Shown: piece after piece, positions 1 through 6,546 of the stretch
How the letters are laid out: every line of letters starts with the position of its first letter
Numbering within the stretch: position 1 is the stretch's first letter
DNA from: JBAZWE01 sp041658605
Lineage (GTDB): Bacteria; Actinomycetota; Thermoleophilia; BMS3ABIN01
Direction of reading: 5' to 3'
Length of the DNA: 7,502 bases
NCBI GenBank assembly: GCA_041658605.1
Contig: JBAZZU010000052.1
Span: forward strand, 1 to 7,502
Translations under genes and position numbers: made by a program
Notes under the pieces: generated by a model
Databases searched by the model: none
Told to the model about the DNA's origin: nothing
The model's input: only the letters and a program-made list of their open reading frames with translations

Positions 1-1
1 T

Positions 2-61
2 ATCCTTGGCAAGGCTTTCATGACCTACTGGCCGCCCGGACGCATGGGAACATTCCACTAA
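2..61 (+). CDS. lepB: Type I signal peptidase, C-terminal end (partial)
   Basis: This is the last 19 codons and the TAA stop of a gene that enters from the left edge. The visible residues contain GKAFMTYWPPGRMG. A GKAF-x-x-YWPP segment close to the C-terminus is typical of type I signal peptidases (SPase I, LepB), the membrane serine/lysine proteases that cut signal peptides from exported proteins. The catalytic Ser and Lys lie outside the window and cannot be checked. The stop is 7 bp before the GTG of rnhB, so the two are probably co-transcribed, and lepB directly before rnhB fits the common actinobacterial order. The call rests on a short but characteristic motif plus this context. Confidence 0.8.
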   Translation: MLGKAFMTYWPPGRMGTFH

Positions 62-68
62 GGCTTCT

Positions 69-728
69 GTGGTTTCCTCAGCTACCGCCAACACCAGCGC
101 GCTTTTTAAGTTCGACCTGGAGGCGTGCGGCGGGCGCCTGGAGATAGCAGGCTGCGACGAAGTCGGCCGCGGATGCCTGGCCGGTCCCATAGTGGCCGCG
201 GCAGTCGTATTCGATTACTCCACATTCGATCTCGAAAAAGCCGGACCTCTGTTCAGGAGGCTGGGCGACTCCAAGAAACTTTCCCCTGCGGCGCGTGAAA
301 AGCTCTATCCGGTGATAATCAGACATGCGGCGCGCATATCCATCACCAGCTACACCAGCCGCACGATCGACGAGAAGGGTCTCCACAAAACGAACCTGCG
401 GGCCCTGGCCAGGAGTCTGGAGACGCTGGAGCCCTGCCCGGACACAGCGCTAGTAGACGGGCACCTGCCGCTGCCTGGTTGCAGCCACGCCCATACGCCA
501 GTAAAAAAAGGCGACTCAAAAAGCGCCTGCATCGCGGCGGCGTCGATCATCGCCAAGGTGACCCGCGACCGTCTGATGCACACGATACACCAGCGATATC
601 CGCAGTACGGATTCGACCAGCATGTAGGATATTCGACGCTGGCGCATCGTGAGGCCATCGCGCGACACGGTTTCTGTTCCATCCACCGTCGCTCGTTCAG
701 ATGTGAGTTGCCGGTGCTTGAAGATTGA
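69..728 (+). CDS. rnhB: Ribonuclease HII
   Basis: RNase HII cuts the RNA strand of RNA/DNA hybrids, including single ribonucleotides left in DNA, in the cytoplasm with Mn or Mg. The 219-residue protein carries the family blocks in order: IAGCDEVGRG (about 27-35), GDSKKLSP (about 66-73), LVDG (128-131), AAASIIAKVTRDRLM (about 156-170) and a C-terminal HRRSF (206-210). The expected DEDD metal ligands are present as D30, E31, D130 and D167, so the enzyme looks intact and of normal length. The start is a GTG at 69, with a modest AAGG at 60-63 five bases upstream; no in-frame ATG lies nearby upstream. The first 24 residues precede the conserved core and are poorly constrained. The gene follows lepB by 7 bp and its TGA overlaps the yraN ATG. 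Confidence 0.95.
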   Translation: MVSSATANTSALFKFDLEACGGRLEIAGCDEVGRGCLAGPIVAAAVVFDYSTFDLEKAGPLFRRLGDSKKLSPAAREKLYPVIIRHAARISITSYTSRTIDEKGLHKTNLRALARSLETLEPCPDTALVDGHLPLPGCSHAHTPVKKGDSKSACIAAASIIAKVTRDRLMHTIHQRYPQYGFDQHVGYSTLAHREAIARHGFCSIHRRSFRCELPVLED

Positions 729-1135
729 TGACGGGTCTTCGCGGCGCATCAATGACCAGGGAAGACCCCCGCCGCATCCGGGGCAGGGCGGGGGAGGAGC
801 TCGCGCGTGGCTACCTCGAAGACCATGACTATTCCATCCTGGCAAACAATTTCCGCACCCGTTATGGCGAGATAGACCTAATCGTCCGGCGTGGCGGCAT
901 CGTGGCTTTTGTGGAAGTGAAGGCGCGCCGCGACAAACAGTTCGGCGAACCGTTCGAGGCGGTAAACCCGCGCAAGCAGAACCAGATAAGGCGCATGGCC
1001 GAGATGTGGCTGGCTGCCAACGAGGGCGATGCGGCGCTGGCCGATTGCGATTTCCGCTTCGATGTCGTCTCGATAATGCTCGAAGAAGATGACACGGCGG
1101 CGCAGCTGCTGCACATCGAAGACGCTTTCAGGTAA
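728..1135 (+). CDS. yraN: YraN/UPF0102 family nuclease-fold protein
   Basis: This 135-residue protein belongs to the UPF0102 (YraN) family, which has a restriction-endonuclease-like fold and whose function is not well settled; a role in DNA processing is suggested by its usual neighbours. Visible family signatures are RGRAGEELA near the N-terminus, NNFRTRYGEIDLI (about 40-52) and VAFVEVKARR (about 59-68). Numbered from the ATG at 728, E48, D50, E63 and K65 match the E...D...ExK pattern of this fold. The ATG at 728 shares its A with the rnhB stop (TGATG), which suggests translational coupling. An in-frame ATG at 752 gives MTREDPRRIRGRAG and is an equally reasonable start; neither has a convincing Shine-Dalgarno. 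A TTG at 725 is less likely. Confidence 0.9.
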   Translation: MTGLRGASMTREDPRRIRGRAGEELARGYLEDHDYSILANNFRTRYGEIDLIVRRGGIVAFVEVKARRDKQFGEPFEAVNPRKQNQIRRMAEMWLAANEGDAALADCDFRFDVVSIMLEEDDTAAQLLHIEDAFR

Positions 1136-1182
1136 TTCATTTCTGGCAGAACGGCTCGACTGCAAATCACCACCGCCCCTGA

Positions 1183-1210
1183 TTGCCTGAACCCCGGCAC
1201 ATCTGATAAT
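1183..1210 (+). promoter_or_regulatory. Possible internal promoter before comM
   Basis: The 147-bp gap between yraN and comM holds TTGCCT (1183-1188) and GATAAT (1205-1210), separated by 16 bp. They match the housekeeping -35 and -10 consensus at 4/6 and 5/6 positions. This would let comM-dprA be transcribed apart from lepB-rnhB-yraN. Such matches arise by chance, so this is only a candidate; no terminator hairpin is seen in the gap. Confidence 0.3.
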
Positions 1211-1282
1211 CTGACAATCCCACTCTGACCATCCCATCTGCGGAAGCATCCCGTTGTTCCTCCAAAACAAGGAGTGATGCAG

Positions 1283-2821
1283 ATGCTCGCCAGGTTACAC
1301 AGTTACGCAGTGCTGGGGATGGACGCCTATCCCGTGGAAATCGAGACTGATTTAAGCCGGGGACTTCCCGCCTTCAGCATCGTCGGACTGCCGGACGCGG
1401 CTGTACGCGAATCCAGGGAGCGCGTTCGCGCCGGCATGGTCAACTCGGAATATGAATTCCCCCTGCGCCGGATCACCGTGAACCTCGCCCCGGCCGACGT
1501 GCGCAAGGAGGGGCCGTCGTTTGACCTGCCGATCGCCCTTTCATTGCTGGCAGCCTCGGGGCAGCTGAAGTCCGAAAGCCTTGAGGTCTACGGCGCCGCC
1601 GGTGAACTCTCCCTCGACGGCAGCGTCAGGCGCATCAACGGTTCGCTCTCCATCGCCGAAGCCGCAAGACGGGCTAAATGCCGCGGTGTGCTGCTGCCGG
1701 CAGCCAACGCCGAAGAGGCGGCCCTCATCGACGGCATCGAGGTGATCGGCGTCGAATCACTCAGCCAGGCGGTTGAGTTCCTCAAAGGTGAGGCAGCGAT
1801 CGCGCCAGCCTGTGTGGACGCACCGGCTTTGCTCTCGGTGTATCGCGCGGATAATCTCGACCTCGCCGACGTCAAGGGACAGGAACATGCCCGCCGCGCC
1901 CTTGAGGTCTGTGCCGCCGGCGGCCACAACCTGTTGATGACGGGGCCGCCGGGCTCGGGCAAGACGATGCTTGCCCGCCGCCTGCCGTCGATTCTGCCGC
2001 CGCTCGATATCGCGGAAGCCATCGAGGTCACCAGGATCTACAGCGTCGCCGGACGGCTCAACGGCGGCCGTTCGCTCATCGCCAGCCGCCCGTTCCGCTC
2101 GCCGCACCACACGATTTCCCATATCGGCCTGACCGGCGGAGGAGGCACGCCCAAGCCGGGGGAGGTCAGCCTCTCGCATCTGGGCGTGCTCTTCCTCGAT
2201 GAACTGCCCGAGTTCTCCCGCATGGCGCTCGAGACGTTGCGCCAGCCGCTGGAGGACGGCCGCGTCAGCATCTCCCGGGCGCTCCTCTCCGTGACGTACC
2301 CGGCCCGCTTCATGCTGGTCGCGGCCATGAACCCCTGCCCCTGCGGACACCTTGGCGATACGCGTGAGCCGTGTGTCTGTATCCCGCAGCGGATTGGCGC
2401 CTATCGCTCCCGCATCAGCGGACCCCTGATGGACAGGATAGACGTCGCCGTTGAGGTCCCCGGACTGACCAAGAAGGAAATCCTGTCGGATGGAAAAAGG
2501 GAGTCATCAGCCTCAGTCGCGGCAAGGGTCGCCGCCGCACGCGAAAAACAGTCGGAAAGGCTGGCGGGTACGAATGCTTTCTGTAACGCCCAGATGAGTC
2601 CCGGCCAGACGGAGCGCTTCTGCCGTACCAGCGAGTCCGGGGCCCGGCTTCTCGACAGCGCCATCGACAGGCTGTTCCTCAGCGCCAGGGCTCATCATCG
2701 TATCCTCAAGGTAGCGCGGACGATCGCGGACCTCGAGGGTTCAGCCGGTATCGAACCGCAACATATCGCCGAGGCAATCAGCTATCGCAGCATGGACAGG
2801 AGGGGCTGGGATGGCATCTGA
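1283..2821 (+). CDS. comM: ComM/YifB AAA+ protein (Mg-chelatase family)
   Basis: ComM is an AAA+ ATPase with a ChlI-like N-terminal domain. In transformable bacteria it acts as a ring helicase promoting branch migration during integration of incoming DNA. Starting at the ATG at 1283 it is 512 residues, the usual family length. Residues about 1-170 form the Lon-protease-like domain with the hallmark GLPAFSIVGLPDAAVRESRE. The AAA+ core has Walker A GPPGSGKT (221-228) and Walker B LFLDE with D306/E307. The family Cys cluster follows MNP, with C352, C354, C364 and C366. The Mg-chelatase C-terminal helical domain ends the protein. ATG 1283 is preferred because AAGGAG (1269-1274) lies 8 nt upstream and MLAR is the usual N-terminus; in-frame GTG 1274 and ATG 1277 are too close to that site. 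The last 11 bp overlap dprA. Confidence 0.96.
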   Translation: MLARLHSYAVLGMDAYPVEIETDLSRGLPAFSIVGLPDAAVRESRERVRAGMVNSEYEFPLRRITVNLAPADVRKEGPSFDLPIALSLLAASGQLKSESLEVYGAAGELSLDGSVRRINGSLSIAEAARRAKCRGVLLPAANAEEAALIDGIEVIGVESLSQAVEFLKGEAAIAPACVDAPALLSVYRADNLDLADVKGQEHARRALEVCAAGGHNLLMTGPPGSGKTMLARRLPSILPPLDIAEAIEVTRIYSVAGRLNGGRSLIASRPFRSPHHTISHIGLTGGGGTPKPGEVSLSHLGVLFLDELPEFSRMALETLRQPLEDGRVSISRALLSVTYPARFMLVAAMNPCPCGHLGDTREPCVCIPQRIGAYRSRISGPLMDRIDVAVEVPGLTKKEILSDGKRESSASVAARVAAAREKQSERLAGTNAFCNAQMSPGQTERFCRTSESGARLLDSAIDRLFLSARAHHRILKVARTIADLEGSAGIEPQHIAEAISYRSMDRRGWDGI

Positions 2822-3914
2822 ACGCGAAGCCGCGCTGGCGCTCACCTGTTTCATGGCCGAGTATGGCTGGCCGCTGCGCGTGCCTGCGGGGAAGATGACG
2901 CTGCGCCAGTTGTGGAGCTGTCCCGACCGCCTGCTCGCCGGCCTCCTCAAGCTGCCCGCGGCCGAGACCTGGCGCATCGGGGCATTCAAAAGCTCCTTCT
3001 CAGCCAGGCTGATGTTCGAGGAGCTGAGAAGAACGGATGTCACCCTCGTCACGCTGGGCGAAGAAGGCTATCCATCCCGTCTCACCGAAATTCACGACCC
3101 GCCCCTGGCGCTCTTCTTCAAAGGTACCCTGGAACGCCTGGACGGTTTCATGCGGCAGCCGCGAATCGCCATCGTCGGCGCCCGCAGGGCTTCCCGCTAT
3201 GGTATCGATGCGGCAACAGCGCTCGCTGGCGGCCTGTCACGGCACGGTGTCTGCATCATCAGCGGTCTGGCCTCGGGCATCGACTCGGCGGCCCATCGCG
3301 GCGCCCTCGAATCCCGGGGAGGAACAATCGCCGTTCTCGGCTGTGGTCCCGATGTCGTCTACCCGGTCAGCAACCGGCGTCTTTTCGTTTCAATACTCGA
3401 TTCCGGCCTGGTCATCTCCGAATATCCGCCCGGAACAAAACCGCGCCCCTGGCGGTTTCCGGCCCGCAACCGCATCATCTCCGGACTTTCGCGAGGAGTG
3501 GTCGTGGTCGAGGCGAAGGAAAAAAGCGGTGCGCTGATAACCGCGGATTTTGCGCTAGATCAGGGCAGGGACGTCTTCGCCGTGCCCGGGAGCATCTTCT
3601 CCGAACTTTCGGCAGGTCCGAACCGCCTTATCAGCACCGGCGCCACGATCGTGACAGGAGCCGGCGATATCCTCGCGGAATATGGCATCGAACCGGAATC
3701 GACGGAAAATGAATCAGCCCGCGTGGCTCCGCCTGATCTCGACACGAACGAGAAGCTCGTCTATGAGGCATCCAGCGCAAGACCCAGGCATCAGGATGAG
3801 CTGGCGGCGCACTCCGGCCTTGACGGCGCCGCGACGGCCGCGGCGCTGGTTTCACTGGAGATAAGGGGTCTGCTGAAGTTCGAGCAGGGGCATGGTTTCC
3901 GCCGCTGCAGCTGA
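2811..3914 (+). CDS. dprA: DNA-processing protein DprA
   Basis: DprA (Smf) binds single-stranded DNA and loads RecA onto it during natural transformation; it is also kept in many bacteria not known to be competent. The 367-residue protein has an N-terminal helical region (1 to about 75), a Rossmann-fold core (about 80-290) and a C-terminal winged-helix domain (about 308-362). Core signatures are IAIVGARRAS (119-128), ISGLASGID (150-158), VLGCGPDVVYP (175-185), SEYPPG (203-208), FPARNRIISGLS (216-227) and SGALITADFAL (239-249). The ATG at 2811 lies inside the comM end (11-bp overlap) and is served by AGGAGGGG at 2798-2805, so translation is likely coupled. The family often precedes topA; here a Xer recombinase follows after 98 bp. 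Confidence 0.96.
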   Translation: MASEREAALALTCFMAEYGWPLRVPAGKMTLRQLWSCPDRLLAGLLKLPAAETWRIGAFKSSFSARLMFEELRRTDVTLVTLGEEGYPSRLTEIHDPPLALFFKGTLERLDGFMRQPRIAIVGARRASRYGIDAATALAGGLSRHGVCIISGLASGIDSAAHRGALESRGGTIAVLGCGPDVVYPVSNRRLFVSILDSGLVISEYPPGTKPRPWRFPARNRIISGLSRGVVVVEAKEKSGALITADFALDQGRDVFAVPGSIFSELSAGPNRLISTGATIVTGAGDILAEYGIEPESTENESARVAPPDLDTNEKLVYEASSARPRHQDELAAHSGLDGAATAAALVSLEIRGLLKFEQGHGFRRCS

Positions 3915-3997
3915 AGCCGGCCGGTGTTATTCGAACGTTGTGCTATTTAACACAAAAAAGGATGAAGCCCCCGCGGCGTCGAAATTATAGAAACTCA

Positions 3998-4012
3998 AGT
4001 AATCTGATATAA
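3998..4012 (+). promoter_or_regulatory. Possible leaderless-type -10 element before xerC
   Basis: TAATCT at 4000-4005 fits the TANNNT pattern of bacterial -10 elements and ends exactly 7 nt before the ATG at 4013. The expected start of transcription would therefore fall at or next to the ATG. No Shine-Dalgarno is visible in front of this gene and no -35 match lies 17 bp upstream. The gap sequence is clearly AT-richer than the flanking genes. This is inference from spacing only. Confidence 0.3.
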
Positions 4013-4957
4013 ATGGAAGCCGCATATAAACCAGGAGAGGCGAGGGATGCCGATCTGGCGATTCTGGAGCGTTATCTCGCTTCATTGAATCAGCTCGGCA
4101 ATTCCCAGAAAACGGTAGTCGCCTATAGGCGCGACTGCCGTCATTTCCTGCGCTATGTCGCAAGGGACGGCAGAGTGTTCCCGAAGGATATCGATTACCG
4201 GTTCCTGCGGCGTTATGCCGCCCATATGGCGAACGCGAAGTACGAGAAGTCGAGCATCAGCCGCAAGCTTTCGGCGGTGCGCGGACTGTTTCGTTTCTGC
4301 AGGTCTGAAGGGCTGCTTGAGACCAGCCCGGCGGACTCGCTGAGCTCTCCGAAGCTGCCGAAAAAGTTGCCTGTGGTTCTCAGGCCTTCCGAGGTCGAGG
4401 CATTTCTGGAAGCGATCGAAACCAGGAAACCTCTCGGACTACGAGATCGTGCCATATTCGAGCTCATGTACAGTTGCGGGCTCAGGAGTGAAGAAGCCAT
4501 AAACGTGAGGCTGCCGGATCTTGACTTTGAACAGGAAGAGATCAGGGTAACCGGCAAGGGTGATAAGACCCGGATTCTGCCGGTTGGGGAGGTTGCAATT
4601 CACGCAATCCGGGAATATTTGAAAAAAGGAAGACCGGACCTGGTTTCCGAAGGGGAAGAGGGCGGCAATGAAGAGGATGCCCTGTTTCTGTCATCACGCG
4701 GAAATCAGCTTGGCACGTCGGATATACGGCGCAGAACCACCAAATACGTTAGAATGGCAGCGGTAAAGACGAGGACGTCGTCACACGTGTTCAGGCATTG
4801 CTTCGCGACCCACCTGCTGGAAGGGGGCGCGGACTTAAGGGCGGTACAGGAATTGCTGGGACACGCGTCGATTTCGACGACCCAGCGTTATACGCATGTA
4901 AGCGGCGCCCACCTGAGGCGGGTTTATGAGAATTCGCATCCCAGGGCGCGCCGGTAA
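4013..4957 (+). CDS. xerC: Tyrosine recombinase XerC/XerD
   Basis: This site-specific recombinase of the Xer family resolves chromosome dimers at dif sites. Residues about 15-100 are the SAM-like core-binding domain (ERYLASL..., with VVAYRRD at 35-41). Residues about 125-305 are the catalytic domain. All expected catalytic residues are visible: R158 (CGLRSEE), K182 (TGKGDKTR), H258 and R261 (HVFRHCFATH), H284 (LLGHASISTT) and the nucleophile Y293 (QRYTHV). At 314 residues it is slightly long; an acidic stretch around 211-222 (EGEEGGNEED) lies in a surface region that is shorter in the relatives I know. The start at ATG 4013 follows an in-frame TAA and has no clear ribosome binding site. XerC is chosen over XerD because the locus next to dprA and whiG is usually xerC; the protein alone does not decide. 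Confidence 0.93.
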   Translation: MEAAYKPGEARDADLAILERYLASLNQLGNSQKTVVAYRRDCRHFLRYVARDGRVFPKDIDYRFLRRYAAHMANAKYEKSSISRKLSAVRGLFRFCRSEGLLETSPADSLSSPKLPKKLPVVLRPSEVEAFLEAIETRKPLGLRDRAIFELMYSCGLRSEEAINVRLPDLDFEQEEIRVTGKGDKTRILPVGEVAIHAIREYLKKGRPDLVSEGEEGGNEEDALFLSSRGNQLGTSDIRRRTTKYVRMAAVKTRTSSHVFRHCFATHLLEGGADLRAVQELLGHASISTTQRYTHVSGAHLRRVYENSHPRARR

Positions 4958-4982
4958 GTTTAAATTAAAGACAGAATAGAGA

Positions 4983-5771
4983 ATGCCGGAAGAAGATAAA
5001 GAAATACTGGAGTTGTGGCGCAGGTATAAGGAAGATGCCGACCCGAAGGCAAGGGACAGGCTCATCCTCAACTACGCTCCGCTCGTCAAATATGTCGCAG
5101 GTCGCATGGGGACCAATTTCCCATCCCACGTGGACGAATCCGATTTGATCAGTTACGGGCTGCTGGGGCTCATCGGCGCGATCGAACGCTTCGACCTCTC
5201 CCGTAATATCAAGTTCGAAACCTACGCCATCACCCGCGTCAAGGGCTCCATCCTCGACGAGCTGCGATCGCTGGACTGGGTCCCGCGTTCCGTGCGCAGC
5301 ATGGCGAGGCAGATCGAGAAGAGCAGCGCCTCCCTCGAAAACAAGCTGCACCGGGCGCCTACAGACGAGGAACTGGCAAAGGACCTCAATCTGACCATGC
5401 AGGAGTTTCACGAGGCGCTGACGCGCATCAGCAGCAGCTCCATGGTCGCGCTCGAGGAGTTGTGGACGATCTCCAGCACTGGTACCGAGTCCGTGGCCCT
5501 GATCGACACGATCGAGGACAAGTCGAGCAAGGACCCGGCCAAGGTGGTCGATATCACGGAAGTGAAGGAGAGGCTCGCGCATGCGATCTCCAACCTGCCC
5601 GAGCGGGAGAAGATCGTCATCGCGCTCTACTACTACGAAGGACTGACGCTGAGGGAGATCGGTGATGTCCTCGGTGTGACGGAATCCCGCATCTCGCAGC
5701 TGCATACGAAGGCAATCCTGAGACTGAAGGGCCGCCTCAAGGATCAGATCGAGCCGGCGCCGCTCAGCTGA
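4983..5771 (+). CDS. whiG: RNA polymerase sigma factor, WhiG/FliA (sigma-28) type
   Basis: This group 3 sigma factor directs RNA polymerase to sigma-28-type promoters. The 262-residue protein has region 2 (about 25-105) with DLISYGLLGLIGAIERFD and FETYAITRVKGSILDELR, and the family marker SLDWVPRSVR (96-105). Region 3 spans about 108-180. Region 4 (about 197-252) has LTLREIGDVLGVTESRISQLH as its helix-turn-helix (221-241). Region 1.1 is absent, as expected for this group. FliA in motile bacteria drives flagellar genes; WhiG in actinobacteria controls sporulation or development and can be held by a c-di-GMP-dependent anti-sigma factor. No flagellar or anti-sigma gene is in view, so WhiG is preferred on location next to comM-dprA. 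The start at 4983 has only a weak purine-rich leader, 25 bp after xerC, with which it is probably co-transcribed. Confidence 0.92.
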   Translation: MPEEDKEILELWRRYKEDADPKARDRLILNYAPLVKYVAGRMGTNFPSHVDESDLISYGLLGLIGAIERFDLSRNIKFETYAITRVKGSILDELRSLDWVPRSVRSMARQIEKSSASLENKLHRAPTDEELAKDLNLTMQEFHEALTRISSSSMVALEELWTISSTGTESVALIDTIEDKSSKDPAKVVDITEVKERLAHAISNLPEREKIVIALYYYEGLTLREIGDVLGVTESRISQLHTKAILRLKGRLKDQIEPAPLS

Positions 5772-5795
5772 CCGTCCGGCCGATGGCCACCCTGC

Positions 5796-6359
5796 TTAAA
5801 GTTTGATCTCCGCTTTATCCCCGGGCTTGATACCGTGCTGTGAAAAATAACCCTTATTGGCCTCGACCGCGTAATAGTAGGCCTTGCCTGGTCCGTGCGG
5901 ATCAAGCGTCATGGCTTCCATTTCCTGGATATCGACAATGGTCCCGTCGCCTGCGATAAAGGCGATGGACAGCGGTATCAGCGTGTCCTTCATCCAGAAG
6001 GGTGTCGTGATGGGGCTGTCCCAGACGAATATCATGCCGCTGTCGGTTGCCATGGAACTCACACCCATCAACCCCTTCTCTTTTTGCGCGCCCGTACGGG
6101 CGACTTCGACCTTGAGGGTAGAATCACCGCCGGCGGCGTGAAATATGACCCGGGCTCCGCTTGTGGAGGTTAATGTGGTCGAGGAAACAGAAGCCGCCGG
6201 GGCAGTGGTGGAAACGGTAGTGCCTGGAGAATCCCCGCAGCCCGAAAAAATGACCAGCAGCGCAGATATGAGGATACCCGCCGGCAGCCTCCCCGCCAAC
6301 GCGAAAGGCTGCGTTTTCGCCGCAGCCTTTTCGCCATGAATTAATGTTCGATTAAACAT
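5796..6359 (-). CDS. DUF192 family lipoprotein
   Basis: The mature region (about 68-187) is a DUF192 domain, a small secreted or lipid-anchored beta-rich family of unknown biochemical function. Matching blocks are EKGLMGVSSM (94-103), GMIFVWD (108-114), FWMKDTLIPLSIAFI (121-135) and a C-terminal YYAVEANKGYFSQHGIKPGD (162-181). The N-terminus has a hydrophobic stretch (about 26-39) ending in FSGC, a lipobox with C41 as the probable lipidated cysteine. A Ser/Thr-rich tether follows (about 47-66), placing the domain on the outer face of the membrane. With the ATG at 6359 the pre-cysteine region is long for a signal peptide. An in-frame TTG at 6299 would give a compact 20-residue signal, but neither start has a Shine-Dalgarno. 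The gene converges on whiG with a 24-bp gap in which I see no clear terminator. Confidence 0.88.
   Translation of the reverse strand: MFNRTLIHGEKAAAKTQPFALAGRLPAGILISALLVIFSGCGDSPGTTVSTTAPAASVSSTTLTSTSGARVIFHAAGGDSTLKVEVARTGAQKEKGLMGVSSMATDSGMIFVWDSPITTPFWMKDTLIPLSIAFIAGDGTIVDIQEMEAMTLDPHGPGKAYYYAVEANKGYFSQHGIKPGDKAEIKL
6301..6334 (-). repeat. Strong inverted repeat at the DUF192 gene start
   Basis: AAAGGCTGCG (6304-6313) and CGCAGCCTTT (6321-6330) are perfect 10-bp inverted arms around a 7-nt loop. Pairing can instead be drawn as 13 bp with one bulged T, using GCGAAA (6301-6306) and TTTCGC (6329-6334). GCGAAA can also pair with a second TTTCGC copy at 6315-6320, giving a competing fold. If translation starts at 6359 the repeat lies in codons 9-20; if it starts at TTG 6299 it lies in the leader. 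The T-tracts are only three or four bases, so a strong intrinsic terminator is unlikely. Confidence 0.6.
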
Positions 6360-6366
6360 GTGTCAT

Positions 6367-6395
6367 ATTAAAGCAGATTCCCCCGCTTGTGTCCC
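6367..6395 (-). promoter_or_regulatory. Possible promoter for the DUF192 gene
   Basis: On the minus strand GGGACA (6395-6390) and TTTAAT (6372-6367) are 17 bp apart, matching the -35 and -10 consensus at 4/6 and 5/6. The -10 element ends 7 nt before the ATG at 6359, so transcription would begin at the start codon, giving a leaderless message. That would also explain the missing Shine-Dalgarno. Read-through from the small gene upstream (55 bp away) is the alternative. Confidence 0.3.
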
Positions 6396-6414
6396 TTTGC
6401 CGTAAGCCCGCACT

Positions 6415-6546
6415 CTACGAATTCTGGGCGCCATCATGTTCATCTTCGCCCGGTTTGCACGTACCCTTGATGCCACAATATGTGAGTACCCCGACGATCG
6501 GCGCCAGCACAAGCACAAAAAACAATATGAGAATGAATTCCAGCAT
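6415..6546 (-). CDS. Small membrane protein with two cysteines, 43 residues
   Basis: I do not recognise this protein. It runs from the ATG at 6546 to a TAG at 6417-6415. A consensus GGAGGTGA (6560-6553) lies upstream: GGAGG is 9 nt from ATG 6546, versus 3 nt from an in-frame ATG at 6552, so 6546 is the better start. Residues 3-22 (EFILILFFVLVLAPIVGVLT) form one strong transmembrane helix. A short polar tail follows with C24 and C30 (YCGIKGTCKPGEDEHDG), likely a thiol pair or metal site; that role is inference. The tail is acidic near its end, and the sequence N-terminal to the helix is minimal. The gene lies 55 bp upstream of the DUF192 lipoprotein on the same strand, suggesting shared expression and an envelope role. 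The strong ribosome binding site, coherent hydrophobicity and placement argue that it is real, though it is too short for homology to be obvious. Confidence 0.72.
   Translation of the reverse strand: MLEFILILFFVLVLAPIVGVLTYCGIKGTCKPGEDEHDGAQNS

Noticed and set aside
1757..2350. 197-codon minus-strand open frame opposite comM
   Set aside because: Shadow of the high-GC comM codons; the plus-strand protein has all family motifs.
2912..3712. Long plus-strand open frame (266 codons) inside dprA
   Set aside because: It lies wholly within dprA in another frame, is very rich in Arg, Pro and Gly as expected from high-GC shadow translation, and has no family motif.
4965..5705. 246-codon minus-strand open frame opposite whiG
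   Set aside because: It is antisense to a clear sigma factor, with no ribosome site or recognisable domain.
5755..5795. Possible bidirectional terminator between whiG and the DUF192 gene
   Set aside because: Only short GC arms (such as GGCC around GAT) are present and no T-tract follows on either strand.
5884..6339. Plus-strand frames of 64-92 codons opposite the DUF192 gene
   Set aside because: Antisense to a well-matched DUF192 lipoprotein, with no independent support.
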